Assembly (NCBI RefSeq): GCF_001649575.2
Contig: NC_051438.1
Coordinates: 24,556,450-24,620,449 of the forward strand
Length of the DNA: 64,000 bases
From: Kryptolebias marmoratus
Lineage: Eukaryota; Chordata; Actinopteri; Cyprinodontiformes; Rivulidae
Direction of reading: 5' to 3'
Shown here: piece by piece, positions 11,401-24,885 of the stretch
Numbering within the stretch: the stretch's first letter is position 1
How the letters are laid out: every line of letters begins with the position of its first letter
Position numbers and translations under genes: made by a program
Notes under the pieces: generated by a model
Databases searched by the model: none
The model's input: only the letters and a program-made list of their open reading frames with translations
Told to the model about the DNA's origin: nothing

Positions 11401-13863
11401 CAATAATGTCATTAAATGATGAGACAGCTCACCTGGCTTATGTCCGTGCGGCGTATGGGAATTCCAGCTAATCTGAGAACCAGATGATGGTTTGGCACTG
11501 CGTGGGAGTGATAAATAATGTTAAATGATCGTAACACAACAGCGTTCACAGCAGTACAGCTGTTGGTTTGAATCCAACAATGACAGACTGACAGAGGCTT
11601 AAAGTACTGCGTACAGTAGCCAGCAAAGTTTGGGCAAAAATCTGAATAAAAAGATGCAAGCAGCTTTTAAATCTGACGCAGCGTTTTAAAACAACTTCTT
11701 TGTTTTAATCTTTATTGGGAACGTTTGCAAAAAGCTTAGAACAGCAACCTAAATGTAAACTATATTTGTCAAATTGTTTGACAGATATTTATTATTATGC
11801 ATTTTTTCTTTTTTTTATACCTTTCACATAAACAGCATTAATTAAAAATGTGGTATTAAATCATTTTTATTAATAAAACATCTTTCACTTTATACTGAAT
11901 CAGTCCTGGTTGTACAAGTCTCTGCATTTTTGCGTCAGGAGTGACACCTAGTGATGTTTTTGAAAATTGGACTGTAGATGATCTGTCTTTAGTCATTTCT
12001 TATTTTATTCATGATCATTATAATCACAGCTTTACAAACATGCAGTAAGACAGATGCTATTTTGGGTCTAAATTGTGCATTGCCAAATATTTGCTGTGTA
12101 AACATAGAAGTTTGAGATTTTTCCAGATAGTTTAGTTTGTGAACAGACTGAGAAATAGACTTTAAAGACTAAGCAAGCTGTCTACAGTTACTGTATATAT
12201 CCAGTGTAGAGTAATAAATGTCCAAAAAGACTTCACCACTGATGCTGAAGAGAGTTTTCCAGTTTAGCAATGTAGGCACTCTGTTCGTTCAGTTTCCTTT
12301 AAAAGGAAAAAAACAAATAATAAATCCTCAAAACCTTTCATGAGCTTAGAAACATATAATAAAGTAATAAAACCAAACAGCCTTTACTTACTTTGTCATC
12401 TGTTGCCTTTCTTGCTTCATTTTGACAAAAACCTCTTCTAGTTTCTCATTCTGCAGAAAGAAAAAAATAGCTAATAAATCTCTAAAACTGTCCGTCTAAC
12501 TATGTTTTATTGACATACCTATTTCTGTAACCTACAAATAAAGACAGGAAACAATTAACTCAACCTTCAGGTGCAAGTTATTGGCTTAAAATGTAAAACC
12601 AAGCATGTTATTACAAAGCAAAACACATTTTTTCAGCAATAATAAACAATGAAACTCCATTATCTGGCATATAAAAAACCCTACATTCATATTAAAACAA
12701 CTACAAGATAATAAATGCTTCCCACCCTTTGCTGGTAGTACGTTAGCAGCCTTTTTTGATGTCTTGCCTGGAACGTTAAAACCTGAGGAAACAGATGAAA
12801 CAATCCTAATGTGAACTATGAAACGTATACGGCATAAAAGAAATATAAGTTACAATCATAAGTTACTGCAGCAGACTTACACACTAAACAGTGTTGTTAT
12901 TTAGAGGTGGCAGCTGATATAAGACAAGGACATAGGACAGTTTTTATTTGTTTCTTTCATTTAGATGTGAATAAAGAAAATAAACTAACTTTGCTGATTT
13001 CTGTCAGGTGTTTTGTTGCCACAACGCTGACATCAGAAAACAAGGCCTTCACATCAGAGCTGCTCTGGAACAAACACAATTCACGACAACGTGATTCCTC
13101 AAATTCTGTCTATTCCTGAGCAATTTAACGAGAAAATAAGAAAAGGTGCTTACTTTGTCAGACAGTGGTGACACTTGGCACTGGGAGCTGCATATTAAAC
13201 ATTTGCCTTGCTTGCCTGGAAAAAAACAGGCACAGCGAATACAGTGTATGCTGACAGAATTACTGCGATTTATAATCCCACCACACGATAAAGAAATGCT
13301 GAGGCTAACTCTAATGTATCCCCTAAAAGAAATATCACCCAAAGCGCTAAATAATAGCTTAGCTTTGAGACCAAGCAGGCTTTAAATAGGGAACTGATAT
13401 GCGACTTATAAATATGATCAATGTTTCCCAAATTGGGATAAAGAGACTTTCAAAAATCTTCCTGTATCTCATTAATAGTAATGAATGGTATGGCTTTTAA
13501 TATGAGAGAATTATAGGTACACAGTGATAGAGGGTGCCTAAATATATATTGCTAAATAGTGGTTTGTGTGACAAAAATAATAAAAGTAAAACAGATTATG
13601 TGCAGTATCACTGTTTGTCCAACAGATGTCCCTGTTTACCCACGCTGCCAGCCCAGCAGACAGCTGTAATGTGGGCTGATTTAGTGCCTGAACAAATACA
13701 AACATTATTGACATTGTTATGACTGTGTGTTTTTTTGTTAAAAGCCTCTTCTACCTTTGTGATAACAGACACTACAGATGACATGGCCGCAGGTAGTCAC
13801 AGCCAGTTTGCGCTCAGGACTCGGGGGAAGAAAGCAGGAGTTGCAGCAGACCCAGTAAGACAT
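8426..13863 (-). CDS. rnf212: RING finger protein 212 (meiotic crossover SUMO E3-like ligase)
   Basis: Twelve coding exons join in frame to 275 aa: 13755-13863, 13154-13215, 12990-13064, 12726-12767, 12392-12450, 12240-12296, 11433-11497, 10935-10995, 10082-10124, 9874-9928, 9094-9163, 8426-8555. The RING finger has Cys7, Cys10, Cys25, His27, Cys30, Cys33, Cys42 and Cys45 (CNSC, CGHVIC, CLIC). A charged, coiled-coil-prone stretch follows at about 83-134, then a Ser-rich tail with the family signatures ESMEVD (179-184) and PPQEGRMG (203-210). In the known family, RNF212 (Zip3/ZHP-3 relative) acts on synaptonemal complexes, stabilising MutSgamma recombination intermediates for crossovers. The start ATG lies 8 nt inside an exon with its own acceptor (tttcag at 13872-13877), so a non-coding exon lies upstream. 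Human is 297 aa. Exons 8 and 12 have tandem acceptors, and only the upstream AG keeps the frame. The gene call is firm; exact acceptors of short exons are inferred from phase. Confidence 0.93.
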
Positions 13864-13871
13864 TTGAAAAC

Positions 13872-14651
13872 CTGAAAGTAAACAAAATTAAGATAATTAC
13901 TTTCTTATGATCTATCGTGCTTGTGGCGACGAATAAAGCCATGCATCTAAATAAGTCATGTGGCGTTTCTCATTATATTTTATGTAAAACTGTCAGGTAA
14001 CATTGATCTGAAGCTAAATGCTAATATAGCATTTAGCTAATTAGCATTTACCCACCTAACAGCGATAAAGTTGTACTATAATCAGTGTATTCACCTCCGT
14101 ACCTCAAGGTAACGTTACCTTTTGGCCTAGTATTAGTTTAAAATCAAAATGTATCCTCGAAAAGTCAGTCCAGGTTACATATTTCTTGTTTAAAATTATA
14201 TTTATAAGCAGGAAATTCCCCAAAACGTTTCTTCTTCGTGTGTGGCGGTTAGCAAACAACTAGCTAGCTTCCCGTTTGTAGCTACATTAGCTTTCTCAGC
14301 TTAATTCAGCGCAAATGCCTTTTCTTCTCACAAAAACATGACCTTTGGGTAAGTAATTACGCCTTGCGCGATAAGAAGTAGCAAAAAAAAAGAAAATGAA
14401 AAATAAATAATGCCCTGTGATTTCATTTTAGCTAGCTGAGTTATGTGTTCAGCTGTATAGGAGTGTAACATTTTTTAAAAATGAACATTATTGTGTGTCA
14501 ACACATTTCAAAATGTTATTACAATAAATTTATAAGCATTGCCTAACAGGCTGATGATTTGCTTAGTTTTCTCTGGTTTTCAAACCCCATTTTGTTAGCC
14601 ACTCATTGTCTTAAATCCAACACTTCATGTCAAAAGGTGCTAGGAAGAGAT
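13872..14651 (-). promoter_or_regulatory. rnf212 5' flank / tmed11 3' flank
   Basis: A short stretch of about 0.8 kb separates the first coding exon of rnf212 from the likely 3' end of tmed11. The rnf212 promoter and its non-coding first exon should lie here. Repeated GCTAGC/TAGCTA-type motifs occur at about 14020-14290 and 14430-14440. I see no clear TATA box and cannot place the start site. Confidence 0.4.
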
Positions 14652-14657
14652 TTTATT
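14652..14657 (-). terminator. Candidate tmed11 polyadenylation signal AATAAA (distal)
   Basis: AATAAA on the minus strand about 125 nt after the tmed11 stop. It competes with a proximal AATAAA at 14776-14781 that overlaps the stop codon. The distal site gives a more usual 3' UTR length. Confidence 0.4.
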
Positions 14658-14775
14658 TTGTATTTGTTGGTTTTCCTTTAGATTACAGAAAAAAAAAACA
14701 AAAAAACACTGGTACAGGTATGGGTATGGGGAGCACAGAAGCAGCTTGGTGTATCTTTCTTGACAGGCTGGTGTT

Positions 14776-14781
14776 TTTATT
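14776..14781 (-). terminator. Proximal AATAAA overlapping the tmed11 stop codon
   Basis: The last base of the TGA stop (14781) is also the first base of AATAAA. If used, cleavage would leave a 3' UTR of only about 15-30 nt. Use is unproven because a second signal lies at 14652-14657. Confidence 0.35.
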
Positions 14782-16561
14782 CACACCAGCTTCTTGGCAA
14801 TGAAGAAATCTTTGAGTCGTTTCATCTGCAGGAAGCCAACAGACAGCAGGATGGAGGTCTGCACCACAGCCCACCACAACACCTTACTGTTCGTTTCCTC
14901 GCTGATCTGACGAAACACCTCCTCCTTCTCCTAAATACCAGAGCACGACATGAAAACAAGCAAACACGTCACAGCTTTATGGTTTTTGTTGACGTCTGTA
15001 ATAATTTTGCAGATGTACTGTGATGTAAATTGAAGTAATCGTGGTCTAACCTTTCTTAGACAGATCATGTTAGACACTATCTCAGGTTATATGATAATTT
15101 TACACATTCTGAATAGTAGTTTGTCTTGCCATGGTAAAAACAAGCTCATAAAGTTTTTGTTTTGTCTGGATGTTCTGCTATGATCCACATGTCATGTAAT
15201 GGTGCTGCTTTATGAAGTCAGAAGTGTGAAACCTACCCTCTGGTACTCCTGCTGCTTGGTGATAAAAACCATCTGATCTCTGAGGTGTTTGAGGCTGTTC
15301 TCAAGTGTCTTCAGGTTGTCTTTTGTCCTGTCGATGTCAGGATCAACCGAGTGCTCTCCCAGCTGAACATCTAAATGCAGCTTCTGTTATAGGAAATCTT
15401 GTCAGTCTTACAAAGTGTGTTTATTTTTCTTACTGCTTGAATTACAATCCTGTATGCAATGCTGTTTTTCATCGTTTTGCGTCATTTTTTGCTTTGTGTC
15501 CGAAGGTCTTACCATCTTTTCTCCGGCAAAGACAGAAAACCTCGTGGAGTTGGTTTGGAAGCAAAGAAAGTGCTGCCCAGAGGCATGAGCCGTGAAGGTG
15601 AATTTACCCGTTTTCCCGTAGCGTTTGGACATCAGAACCTTAAGAGGGCGAAAGACACCTTGGTTTGACTTTTCAAATTAGATCAATGTCTTACTCTTTA
15701 TTGGTCTAAAACCAAAGAAGAGGGAAAAATACATTTTTATGAAAACAGAAATCATCTGAGAAATTGTGACATTGATGATGTGCTACATTGTATTTTTCTT
15801 TGGTTTGGATTCTTTGACAACCTTTTATTTTAGTGCAGCGTAAAACGCTCTGTGTGACCTCTCATTGTGATAAATCTTGTTTATGTTTGCAGCACCTCTT
15901 GGTTCGGGTCCATGACAGTCACAGTGACACCAAGATGAGGAGAATGGCTGACTGTTTTTAAATCCCAGGGCTCCAACAAGAAGTGACCTAAAGGTAGGAG
16001 ACAAAAAAAGCAGTGGTGATATAATCCAAAAAACCTTTAAAGCTATCAACAAATGTGTGCATCAAGACAGCTTTTAATCTTTTTTTTTTATTTAGACTTT
16101 AAAACAATATATCAAATGCTGTATTTGACATGAAAAGATGTAAACACTAGAACATAAAGTACATTAAATGATTTTTGCTTTTCTTTAGGAATGGATTTCG
16201 ATAAATCGTATTAATTTAGAAAAGGAAACTGACTGTAAATATCAGTTGTGTCCAGTCTAATGCAAACAGCTTTTATTGTTTTTCACTTCTGAATGAATCT
16301 AGATACTATCAGAGAAACGGGTGCACACTATTTGATTATTCCCTACCCACTTGGGATCTATTTTCACATTTACTGCTGTGGTAAAGAATAAAAACGACAC
16401 TCTGGAGGACAGTTACTTGTTGAGGACTCACCGGTCACCAGCGTGTCTTCTGGAATCTCCTCGATGATGCATTTTTCCTCCTGCTCACCGAGATCAAAAT
16501 ACATGGCCGCTGCCAGCATGAGGTAACACTGGAGGAGGAAGCCAACTCCTTGCAAACCCAT
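14781..16561 (-). CDS. tmed11: Transmembrane p24 trafficking protein 11 (p24/TMED family)
   Basis: Five coding exons give 214 aa: 16432-16561, 15896-15987, 15513-15638, 15237-15383, 14781-14930. All junction phases agree. Order of parts: N-terminal signal peptide (about 1-24); GOLD domain with the cysteine pair Cys31 (EEKCIIEEI) and Cys100 ([10 protein letters not shown]); a membrane-proximal coiled coil (about 128-178); one membrane span (about 183-200); and a cytosolic tail with FF (207-208) and C-terminal KKLV. In p24 proteins the FF motif binds COPII and the dilysine binds COPI, so the protein cycles between ER and Golgi as a cargo adaptor. AKKLV is typical of the TMED4/9/11 (alpha) subgroup. 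Position between rnf212 and spon2 identifies it as TMED11, whose human counterpart is the pseudogene TMED11P. The frame here is intact, with no stop or frameshift. Confidence 0.92.
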
Positions 16562-17935
16562 TTTGTATTAACTATGCTCGATTAGATTACAATACACTTG
16601 ACAGTGACAAAACGTTTGGCTTGTAGAGTTCTGTAAATCTGCAGATTCTTGCTCGGAGTTCACTCGTGGAACCATCCAGGTCCTGAAGCGTTTATTTAAA
16701 GTGGAAGGCTTCAAGGTGACAGATTGAGTGTGAGAAACTAACAGGTGCTATTTCACGTGACAAGACTTTCTGGATGTTTGTGACTAGCTGGATTTAAACC
16801 AATAGGAAACACTGAACTAGTGTTCAGTAACACTAGTTACTTCAGAACTAGTGTACAGTAGTTTAATATTTAATATCCTTAATAGGTGATAAATTCTGGT
16901 GCTAATATAAAAGTAAGAGTGACCCGCACATTTAAAACAGAGTAATATGTCATGCCTGTGGGTTTATCGTAAAGAATATGTCACTACAGAAGACTTGAGT
17001 GACTCAAATGCCTGCTTTGCATTCGCGTCGCTAAATGAAAAGTGAAACATCTCGAAGCATCAAACCCGAGCAGCTCAAAGCGTCTTTATTGTCCTCAAGG
17101 CTGCTGACTGATGCCAAGTCTCCACAGCGTCACAGTGTTTGTCCCGAACTTCCAATATTCGTAGAGACCGAGTGAGAAATGTGACCCGAAGCATCTCATA
17201 TTAATAATAATAACTGCCTACCTAAGAGGAAGTTGCTCAAAATGCGAGCTCCTACACACTGAATAAGCCCTAATCTAATTCAGCATCTGCAAAAGTTCGA
17301 AGTGAGGAGACAGATTTCCGTTTCCACCCACAATTCAGTCGCGTGACAAGAACCTGTCAGTTGTAAATCAAGGCATCTTTTTTTTTAAATCTTTTATAAA
17401 GCTTTCAACTCCTGTGAAAAGATATAATCAGCAAAATCTGTGTCAGAAGGTTTCTTTCAGTTTATTTGTGTGGCCACAGTTCAAGAATAAAAGCTGTAAC
17501 ATTATTTATGCTTGACGTTCTGCAAGTTTAGCGTTAGAGATCAGATGTTCTTTCAGTTTTAAGTGTTTTAATACTAACATTTGGTGAACAACTCTAAATA
17601 GTTGGAGAGCACCTTTGTTTTTTATGAGCAACACTTCATCTGAGTGAATCCTATCCAGAACCGGGGCTTGAAACCACGTCATCAAGTTTAGTATTATTTT
17701 TCTACAGTCAAGCAACTGTGGTATTACTAATACTGTCTTGGAAAGGCAGATGTAAGTAAGCCCAAATGTGTGGTTTAAATATGTCATTGGGCACAGACAT
17801 TAAAAACAGACTGCACTGTTTTTAAAATCAATGTTAAAACTATTATTTTAACCTCGGGTTGAGTAGCTAAAACATGCCCTCCCAAAGAAAAAAAAAGAAT
17901 AAATGAAATGACAATTTTATTTGATACATCTACAG
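16562..17935. other. Intergenic: tmed11 5' flank and spon2 3' flank
   Basis: No exon on either strand is supported. The first few hundred bases upstream of the tmed11 ATG should hold its promoter. A short direct repeat of ACTAGTG occurs near 16810-16860. Confidence 0.5.
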
Positions 17936-18719
17936 TTTATTAACTCTTACACAAAACATACATTTTTTGTACATTTTATTCTTTTTTTATTTTTTTACAA
18001 AAACTTGTTAGATGTATGTCTCATTAACATAAAGGAATACAAACTATTACTTTGAGATCCGTATGTACTGTACAAAACAGGTTAAAATCCTGTCAATAAA
18101 TATATTCTTTTTCTTGAGGAAAACGACCCCAGTTTGTCGGCTGACAGAGTTGAAATGCAGAATTGTTGAGGAGACGGTACGTCAGCTGTGGAGGTGTACA
18201 AGAAAACATCATACAGTCTCCTCAAAAAGGCTGCTTTCAAACTGTGCTGTTTTATTTTAAGTGTAGTTACAGATTGACTTTTTTCTTGGTATTTAAAATT
18301 GGTTTTAGCTTCACAAATGTAAAATCCTACATTTTCACTTCGTGGCTTTGTTCAAATCGTCATGGTCTCAGTTCATTTGATAATCTGCAAAAACTGAATT
18401 GGTGTCTAATAGCTATTTCGCCAAACTACACCTCTTTAGCACTGTTACATCTATTGAAATGGTTTTAGGATGATAAATCTGAGTCACTCTCTTCCCGTTA
18501 ATAAAAAAAAAAAATAATCAGAAACATTTTTCATTTGATGATGATCTGATAAGAGAGGGAACAATAGGTCAAATTTGTTGTTTATGCCTCGTGTGAGTAT
18601 ACGGCAGATCTTTTACTGTTCTTTGAGCGCCTTTGTCCCCTCCTTCCTTTCCTTGACTTCTTGTCTTTTTTCTTTCTCCTCTCCTTCCTCTCTTTCCTCT
18701 CCCTTCTGTCCCGGCCTAG
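17936..18719 (-). other. spon2: Likely spon2 3' UTR
   Basis: This sequence follows the spon2 stop on the minus strand and ends in a cluster of AATAAA signals (TTTATT on the plus strand at about 17936-17990). A purine-rich stretch lies just after the stop (about 18640-18715, minus strand). The 3' end is inferred from the signal cluster only. Confidence 0.35.
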
Positions 18720-21700
18720 TCATAAGCAGTTGTCTTGGAAGCACTTCCTCTCCTCCTCCAGCTGGGGGCAGGCTACTCCGTTGTTGGCTGGGTGCATTAT
18801 GACGTAGCGCGTGCGGTGCTGCACACCTGAGTCTCCACATTTGCCTTTGCACAAACCCCAGGGGGACCATACGGACACCTCACAGTCCAGAGGGGTATCT
18901 GTACGGAGAGCAACACATTGTCATCATGTGGTGTTCTTCTGTCTTTTACCTCCTTTTTTGAATTGCTGTATTTCATAGGAATGGGGAATTTGTGGGTGGA
19001 GGATTGGGTTTTACCTTTATGAGATTAAATGCAAGGTAACAAGGAAAAGCCACTGGTCTTCAATAGTTATTTGCATTTAAAAGTGCAATAAAATCATTAT
19101 AGGGACTTGCAGTAAATGTTTGCATACAACATGTGCAGTGCAGCTCCCCATAAACCTCTAGTTTTTTGTGCTTTATCACTGACAGTTCCTTTCAGTTTCA
19201 TTTAATAAATGAGTTTTTGTTTGTTTTTAAATTTCACCAAATGAATAATATAATCATTTAACTCCTATACTCCTCCTTGATTTCACCAACGTCCTGAACT
19301 TGCTTGGCTGCTTCAGCCAGTGAGGATATGTGTTTAAGTACTTCTGATATGTATCGCAGTTGTGGGCTAAAGAGTAGAAAAGCAGAAGGATCGGAGGCGG
19401 TACGGAAGCTGCAAAGATGGATGGACGCAGGGATTGAACCTGAATGTCAAGTCAAGGCTGATTTGGACATTTTCCTCTTTTTGTGTGTGCTTTTATTACA
19501 GCTGTAAGGATAAGCTGATAAAATACTGTAAGAAACAAAGCTGATTTAGATTGATTCTGCACCAGCGCTTTATTAGTCAGGTAAGATCTACAGCTGGCGA
19601 TCTCTATCATTCAGCAAAGCTTTTGAGCAGGCTCGAGGAACGCAGAAGAAATTAATTGAATGAGAAAGGAAAGATAAACAGATGGTGGGACAGGATGGAG
19701 CACCGTGGAGCAGGGCAGGAAACCCCAACAGATTGTTGGCTACTCTCTGTTTGTCCGTGGGTCGTCAAGGGAACAGACTCGTATGTGATGCTGACTCAGA
19801 CCTTTACTGTCATGTTAAACAGTGAATTTGATTAAAGCGCCCTTTGCTCCTTTTCTGCCTGTTCCTTTTTTCTTAAATCATTTTCCTAGTTAGGTCATGG
19901 ATTTTAATTTTCTTTGATGAAATCTGATTGTTTTACTTATTTTTTTTTGTTTCTGTCAAACAAGATGTTTGACTGCTGCAATGATTGTTAGTCTTTGTTG
20001 AAACAGATATACGCCTTTTGTCCTTTACCAGCTTATTCCTTTTCGTATGTACTTATCGTTGGACTTTTTATTATTTCCACATGTCAAGTCTTAAATATTC
20101 TGGTAGCCAACTCTAAGTGTTTACAGCTCCACCTTATAGATGTTAGTCTGTGGGTCTGGGTCCCATTTTGGGTTTGGACTTAATCGCTTCTGTACATAAT
20201 TGCCACATATTCTTCCATCCTTCATATTCGGCCTGTCTCATTGGTTGCCAGATGTGCTCGTGGCTTTTTCAGATGCCATGCGCTCGTTTGGCTTCTCTGG
20301 TTTCTGGTTGGAAGTAATTGAGTTTGTGTGTGGCCAGTAATGTTTCCCAAATGCCTGAATGAGTCAGTACAACAGAGAGAGTCAGTCGTTTGGTAAACTG
20401 AATTTAGCAAAACCGTTTTTATTTTATTTCTTTTTAATCTGTGCACATTATTGTGCATGTATGTGTTTTTTTGCATAGCTGATTATTTTAACACAGTGGC
20501 ACCTTTTAAAGACATTACATGCTTTACTTGGACTGAACAGCTTTGGCTCGACGTAGAAAAGTCTGTTCTCCTTTTCATATGAAATGAGGCCAGTAAGCTT
20601 TGGCTACATGGTTACCAAGGCACGGATGATAACAAACCGCTTTGACCCTACTTATAACTGATGTACAGTTGTAAAATTCCACTTTTACTTTAGGTAATGC
20701 AAGCCCTGCAAGCAGTGCCTTAGTGTTTTATTCTGAGTTAATTTACATGGCACAGCAGCAGATTACAATGCATGTCTTATAAACATAATTACATTTGTTT
20801 TTTTTTAAATACTGGAGATCAGTCATTCATAAATATTGTGTAAATGATTGAGGAGAATGCCTTATGAACTTAACATCAAACAGTAAATAATCTTAAACAA
20901 AGTTCGGACTTACTTATGAGCGTGTCTTCAATCTCGTTTCCTGTTGGCAGAAGGTTGGACTGCGTGGGCTCCAGTGGCAGGCTGATGATTTGATTTGTTT
21001 TCTTTATTTTTGTCAGTGTGACCTTGGCGATAGGTGGTAAATGTTTCAGGCGGGGGTAGAAGAAGGAGTTGGCGGGGTGGCTTGGGAAAGAGGAGGTAAT
21101 CTATAAAAAGGAAAATGGGCAAGGAGTAAGAGTTGGTTAACACAATTGTTCTTTTTGAGACGGTGATGTGGAGTTAGACGTGCAGGTAGATATATATACA
21201 GTGAGTACTTTATAGTGTGGTTCTTATTCTTATGTTTTTAGCTAACTAATCTTTTAGCTAATCTTTTATTAAAGATTAAAACAAAATGACACCAACAAAA
21301 AAAGCAAGGAATAGAAAAAGGTCTTGTTGGCAGTAAATAACCGGTTAAATTATCACATATAGTGCCTTGTTAAATTGCTCTAATTGTTCAGTTTGCTGAT
21401 TTGTAAAACAAGCTGCAAACATTCACCCTCTGCTTTCGTTTGCACAAGATGATTTAGTTGAAGCTTTTATGCTCGTTTTATGACCACACTTTAAACTCGT
21501 GTCTGGCTCTCAGGGTTTGTGGTTTTCACTTTTGATTGATGCAGTGTTGCTCTTGGCTCACCTGCGTGACTCTGTCCTGTGGGATGGTTTCAAAGTTGGG
21601 AGAAGAGAAGGTGAACCCGCTGTCAGTTCCTGCATCATATGGGAAAAGCTCCAGTGTCACTTTTTCTTTCCAGTGGTCACCGTCGCACAGGTCAACGCTG

Positions 21701-23670
21701 TCCACGCCCACAAACCAGTCTGGGCTCGGAATGATCCGCGCGATAAATGACAGCTGGAAATGGAGGAATAAAAAGTAAGACGGGAAGAGGAAATGGTGAG
21801 TCATAGCCAACTTAGAAATAAGACAGGAGGCAATGAAATAATATCAGTTAAAATTGCATGGACTCCATTTATTGTTGTATTTGAACTGACAAGCAAAGGG
21901 CTTTTACACTTTATTATACTTCATATAAAAGATGTATGAAGCCATTAATTTAAACATAATGGCCTCTAGTGGCAAGACCTTTTTACTAAGTTGATGTGCA
22001 ATAACCAATTTATCCAGCACCATCTTGTTTTTTTCATGCTTGTGCTTTGGCATGAAGCAGGTTGCACTACTTGCAAGGTTTTAGGCTTCTGTTTTCAAAA
22101 GCATCGTGTGTGGCAGCTGTGTGTGGATGGGTGAAAGAAAAACACAAAGTAAAGCACTCGTTTAAATTCAGGTTTTAGACATTCTAGAAATCTATTGAAT
22201 TGCATGTGTAATATCCATTTATCTTCACACTTATAGCCTCATTCTCCCCCTCCAAAGTCTTTTGAGTCACAACTTTATATATGTCATATTAAGAGAGTAA
22301 TAAAATAAAAGTCTTACATTGTGCTACAACATGCTAAATTAGAAGCACATTGAGGACATCATCTGTCTCACACAGCACAGTGATCCAGTGAATAGCACTT
22401 TCCATGTGTAAGACACATGGAAAAAAAGCGTCAAGAGCTGTTTTTATTGCAACATTAACTGTTTTGCTGCATCTGCATGATGTGCTCTGTTTTCCCATAA
22501 AGTTGTTTATATTGTCAACAGTGGCATGAACATTTTTACTTGTATAAAAGGGCGCGCAAGTCTAAATTAGCCCTTTTAATTTAACATTACGTTAAGTTTA
22601 TTGGTTATATAGTTGTGGTCTTATTTATTTAGCTTTGTCTGCCATTGCATTCTGTAAAAACAAAAAACAAAAAAACGTGTCCCAACAATGTGACATTCAG
22701 TTGCATTACTGGATCACAGCAACAAAACGATATCTTTGAATTTGACCTTACAGGATAGATTTAAAATGTGTACCTGAAACCCTTTGTTGGACTTTGGCCA
22801 ACATCCATTCATCTTCCAATGTCAGTGAAAGTGTTCTAATGTACTCATTGACCAAACTAAAGGAAGCCAGTTGTTGAGTAACTTACATAGGAGTGCCTGG
22901 CGAAGACCTCAAACTCAGTGTGCATCTGGCCTGTGCCTCCCACAACAGCAGGAGCGGAGAGGATCCCATAAACGCTCTGGATGCGTTCGCCGGCCATCTC
23001 CACTTCCTTCATGAGATTCCAGGCCTCACCTTTTTCCGCAAAGTCCCTCACTCCGTTGCTGGCAAACTCATTACTTTGCCACATGTGGTAGTCGGAGCTG
23101 TGGGTCACCCCTTAGAGCAGAAAGAGCAGGAAAGGACAGGCTTTAGTCTGAAACATTCAGTTTATATACATCTGTTGGAGTATTGGGAATTTTCTTTTTA
23201 ATGATTTGAAACTCAAAACCATCACAGTCATATTGCCTACCAATGGATCCAGGGTATTTTTTTTTTTAATTTCTGCATTACTTTTCTGCTAGCTTTTTTC
23301 TGTATTTAGTTAAATCTATTTAAGGATGAAACATGTCTGCAGAAATAAGGTTTATGCATTAGCTCTATTTGTTTCACTTGTAAGATTACTCTTAATTGGG
23401 ATCAATAAGACACTCCTTAGCTGTGATGGACTTACCAATAAGGTTTGACCACTGTGCAGGTGGGCGGTAGACAGGATACTGCTTAGGGAATGCTGCTTGG
23501 GTCCATTTTCCTGTGAAGGTTAGGCTGTACTGAGCTGTTTCTGAGGCCGTGCACATGGGGACATCGGTTGGCACTGGCATTGATTGACTTCCTCGGGCCA
23601 CTACCAACACCATGACAAGCAGGTGATATAAGGCCTCAGAGAAGGTGAGGGCATTCTTTGTGGTGTCCAT
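18720..23670 (-). CDS. spon2: Spondin 2 (mindin), secreted matrix protein
   Basis: Five coding exons join to 338 aa: 23436-23670, 22887-23110, 21562-21753, 20914-21100, 18720-18898. A hydrophobic signal sequence (about 13-26) is followed by the spondin (FS) domain, about residues 40-250, with conserved blocks [62 protein letters not shown] and HPANSFYYPRL. One C-terminal thrombospondin type 1 repeat (about 281-338) starts [11 protein letters not shown], with the WxxW motif that is C-mannosylated in this family, and ends DNCL. Mindin is an extracellular matrix protein that binds integrins and microbial surface sugars in mammals. Human SPON2 is 331 aa, so length agrees. The start ATG lies 32 nt into an exon with acceptor ccttcag, and a non-coding exon lies upstream at about 24725-24825. 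I cannot tell spon2a from spon2b. Confidence 0.95.
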
Positions 23671-24723
23671 GATTAAGTCAGAGTTTGGGAGGGTGGTGGA
23701 TCTGAAGGAAATATTAAAAAGATGGAGCAAATAAGGACCCTGCAATCATATCGAGTCAGATACAAATGTAAAGTGTTTCACCATGACACCTTCAACTTTA
23801 GAGCTTTGGGGAAATAAAATCAATGTGTGTTGCAGGAGATGGAAATTTCTAATGTGTACTCGTCCTACGTTAAGTTTAAAGTCTGGTTTGAGACTAAAAT
23901 GTTTATTTCAAGCATGTCCATCATAGACTAAAGCACCAGTCTGTCCAAAGCTTTGCAGCTCAAGTCTTTTCCTCCAAACCTGTTCATGAAAAACTCCTTA
24001 CATGTATTTCATGAAGTAAGTTTGCTTCTCAACTTGATGGAAACTACAACTATAAACTGTTTTTTGATATGCATCTTAATATGACTCTTATTTTTTTTAT
24101 TGTCAGATGATAGACATTACAAGGATGTCCCAGAGGACTGGAAAATGTCTGGCTGCACCACAAGTGTTGGGTTTTAAATGGGTCGCATGAGTCAGAGACA
24201 GATTTGGTTTTTCCCGTGAAACATCTACAGTTTTCCCTTTGCTGAGATTTGTAGAGTGATTTAAGGAATGAAAAATGAGAAGATTTGGCATTTATTAAAA
24301 TGCGTGAAGCCAGACTACTGTCATACTGCAACCTCTTGTGAACCCTATCAATAAACCCTCTGGGGTGGGATTTTTTATCTTATTCCCCACTCAGTGGTAT
24401 GATTTTGATGCTGATTTTCATGATTCATATTCAAGTAGAGTTAGAGTTGTACATGCTCTTCATTAGACATGCAGTTCTATTTTGCAGCTTTATCTGTTAC
24501 ATTTACACTTCTTGTCACTTTTGCTTGTAAATATTTTGGACTTACTGCATGTCATATAAAATTCCACTTGGCCATAAAAATACTAGTAGTTTTTACATGC
24601 TAGCCTTCCATCCTTCAACAAATTCAACCATCACTTTGTGCAGATGAAGTCTTCAGATATAAAGTTTTTTTTCTTTACAGTCATGTAGAAACAGAGTGAA
24701 GAGATGGTGTAGATGTTACTCAC

Positions 24724-24825
24724 TGGTCTTGTTCAGTGGTCCAGATGAATGAAGAGGAGAGGAGGGCTGGAGATGAGGAGAGGGGGAGAGGAGAGCAGTG
24801 GATGTGGCTGTCGGGACGAGTGACT
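24724..24825 (-). other. spon2: Probable spon2 non-coding first exon (5' UTR)
   Basis: A strong donor, ACCA|gtgagt, on the minus strand ends this exon at 24724, and it pairs with the acceptor before 23701. The upstream end is set only by a TATA-like element about 25-30 bp away, so the start position is approximate. Confidence 0.45.
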
Positions 24826-24850
24826 GCAACCCTCCAACTCCTCTTTCGCC

Positions 24851-24860
24851 TATTTATTAC
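24851..24860 (-). promoter_or_regulatory. TATA-like element of spon2
   Basis: The minus strand reads gtaataaata, an AT-rich TATA-like box at the right distance from the proposed first exon. Upstream of it lies a purine tract with a 9-bp repeat (24886-24917). Inference from spacing only. Confidence 0.35.
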
Positions 24861-24885
24861 TTTTAGGAGGCTCACCCCCCTTTTC

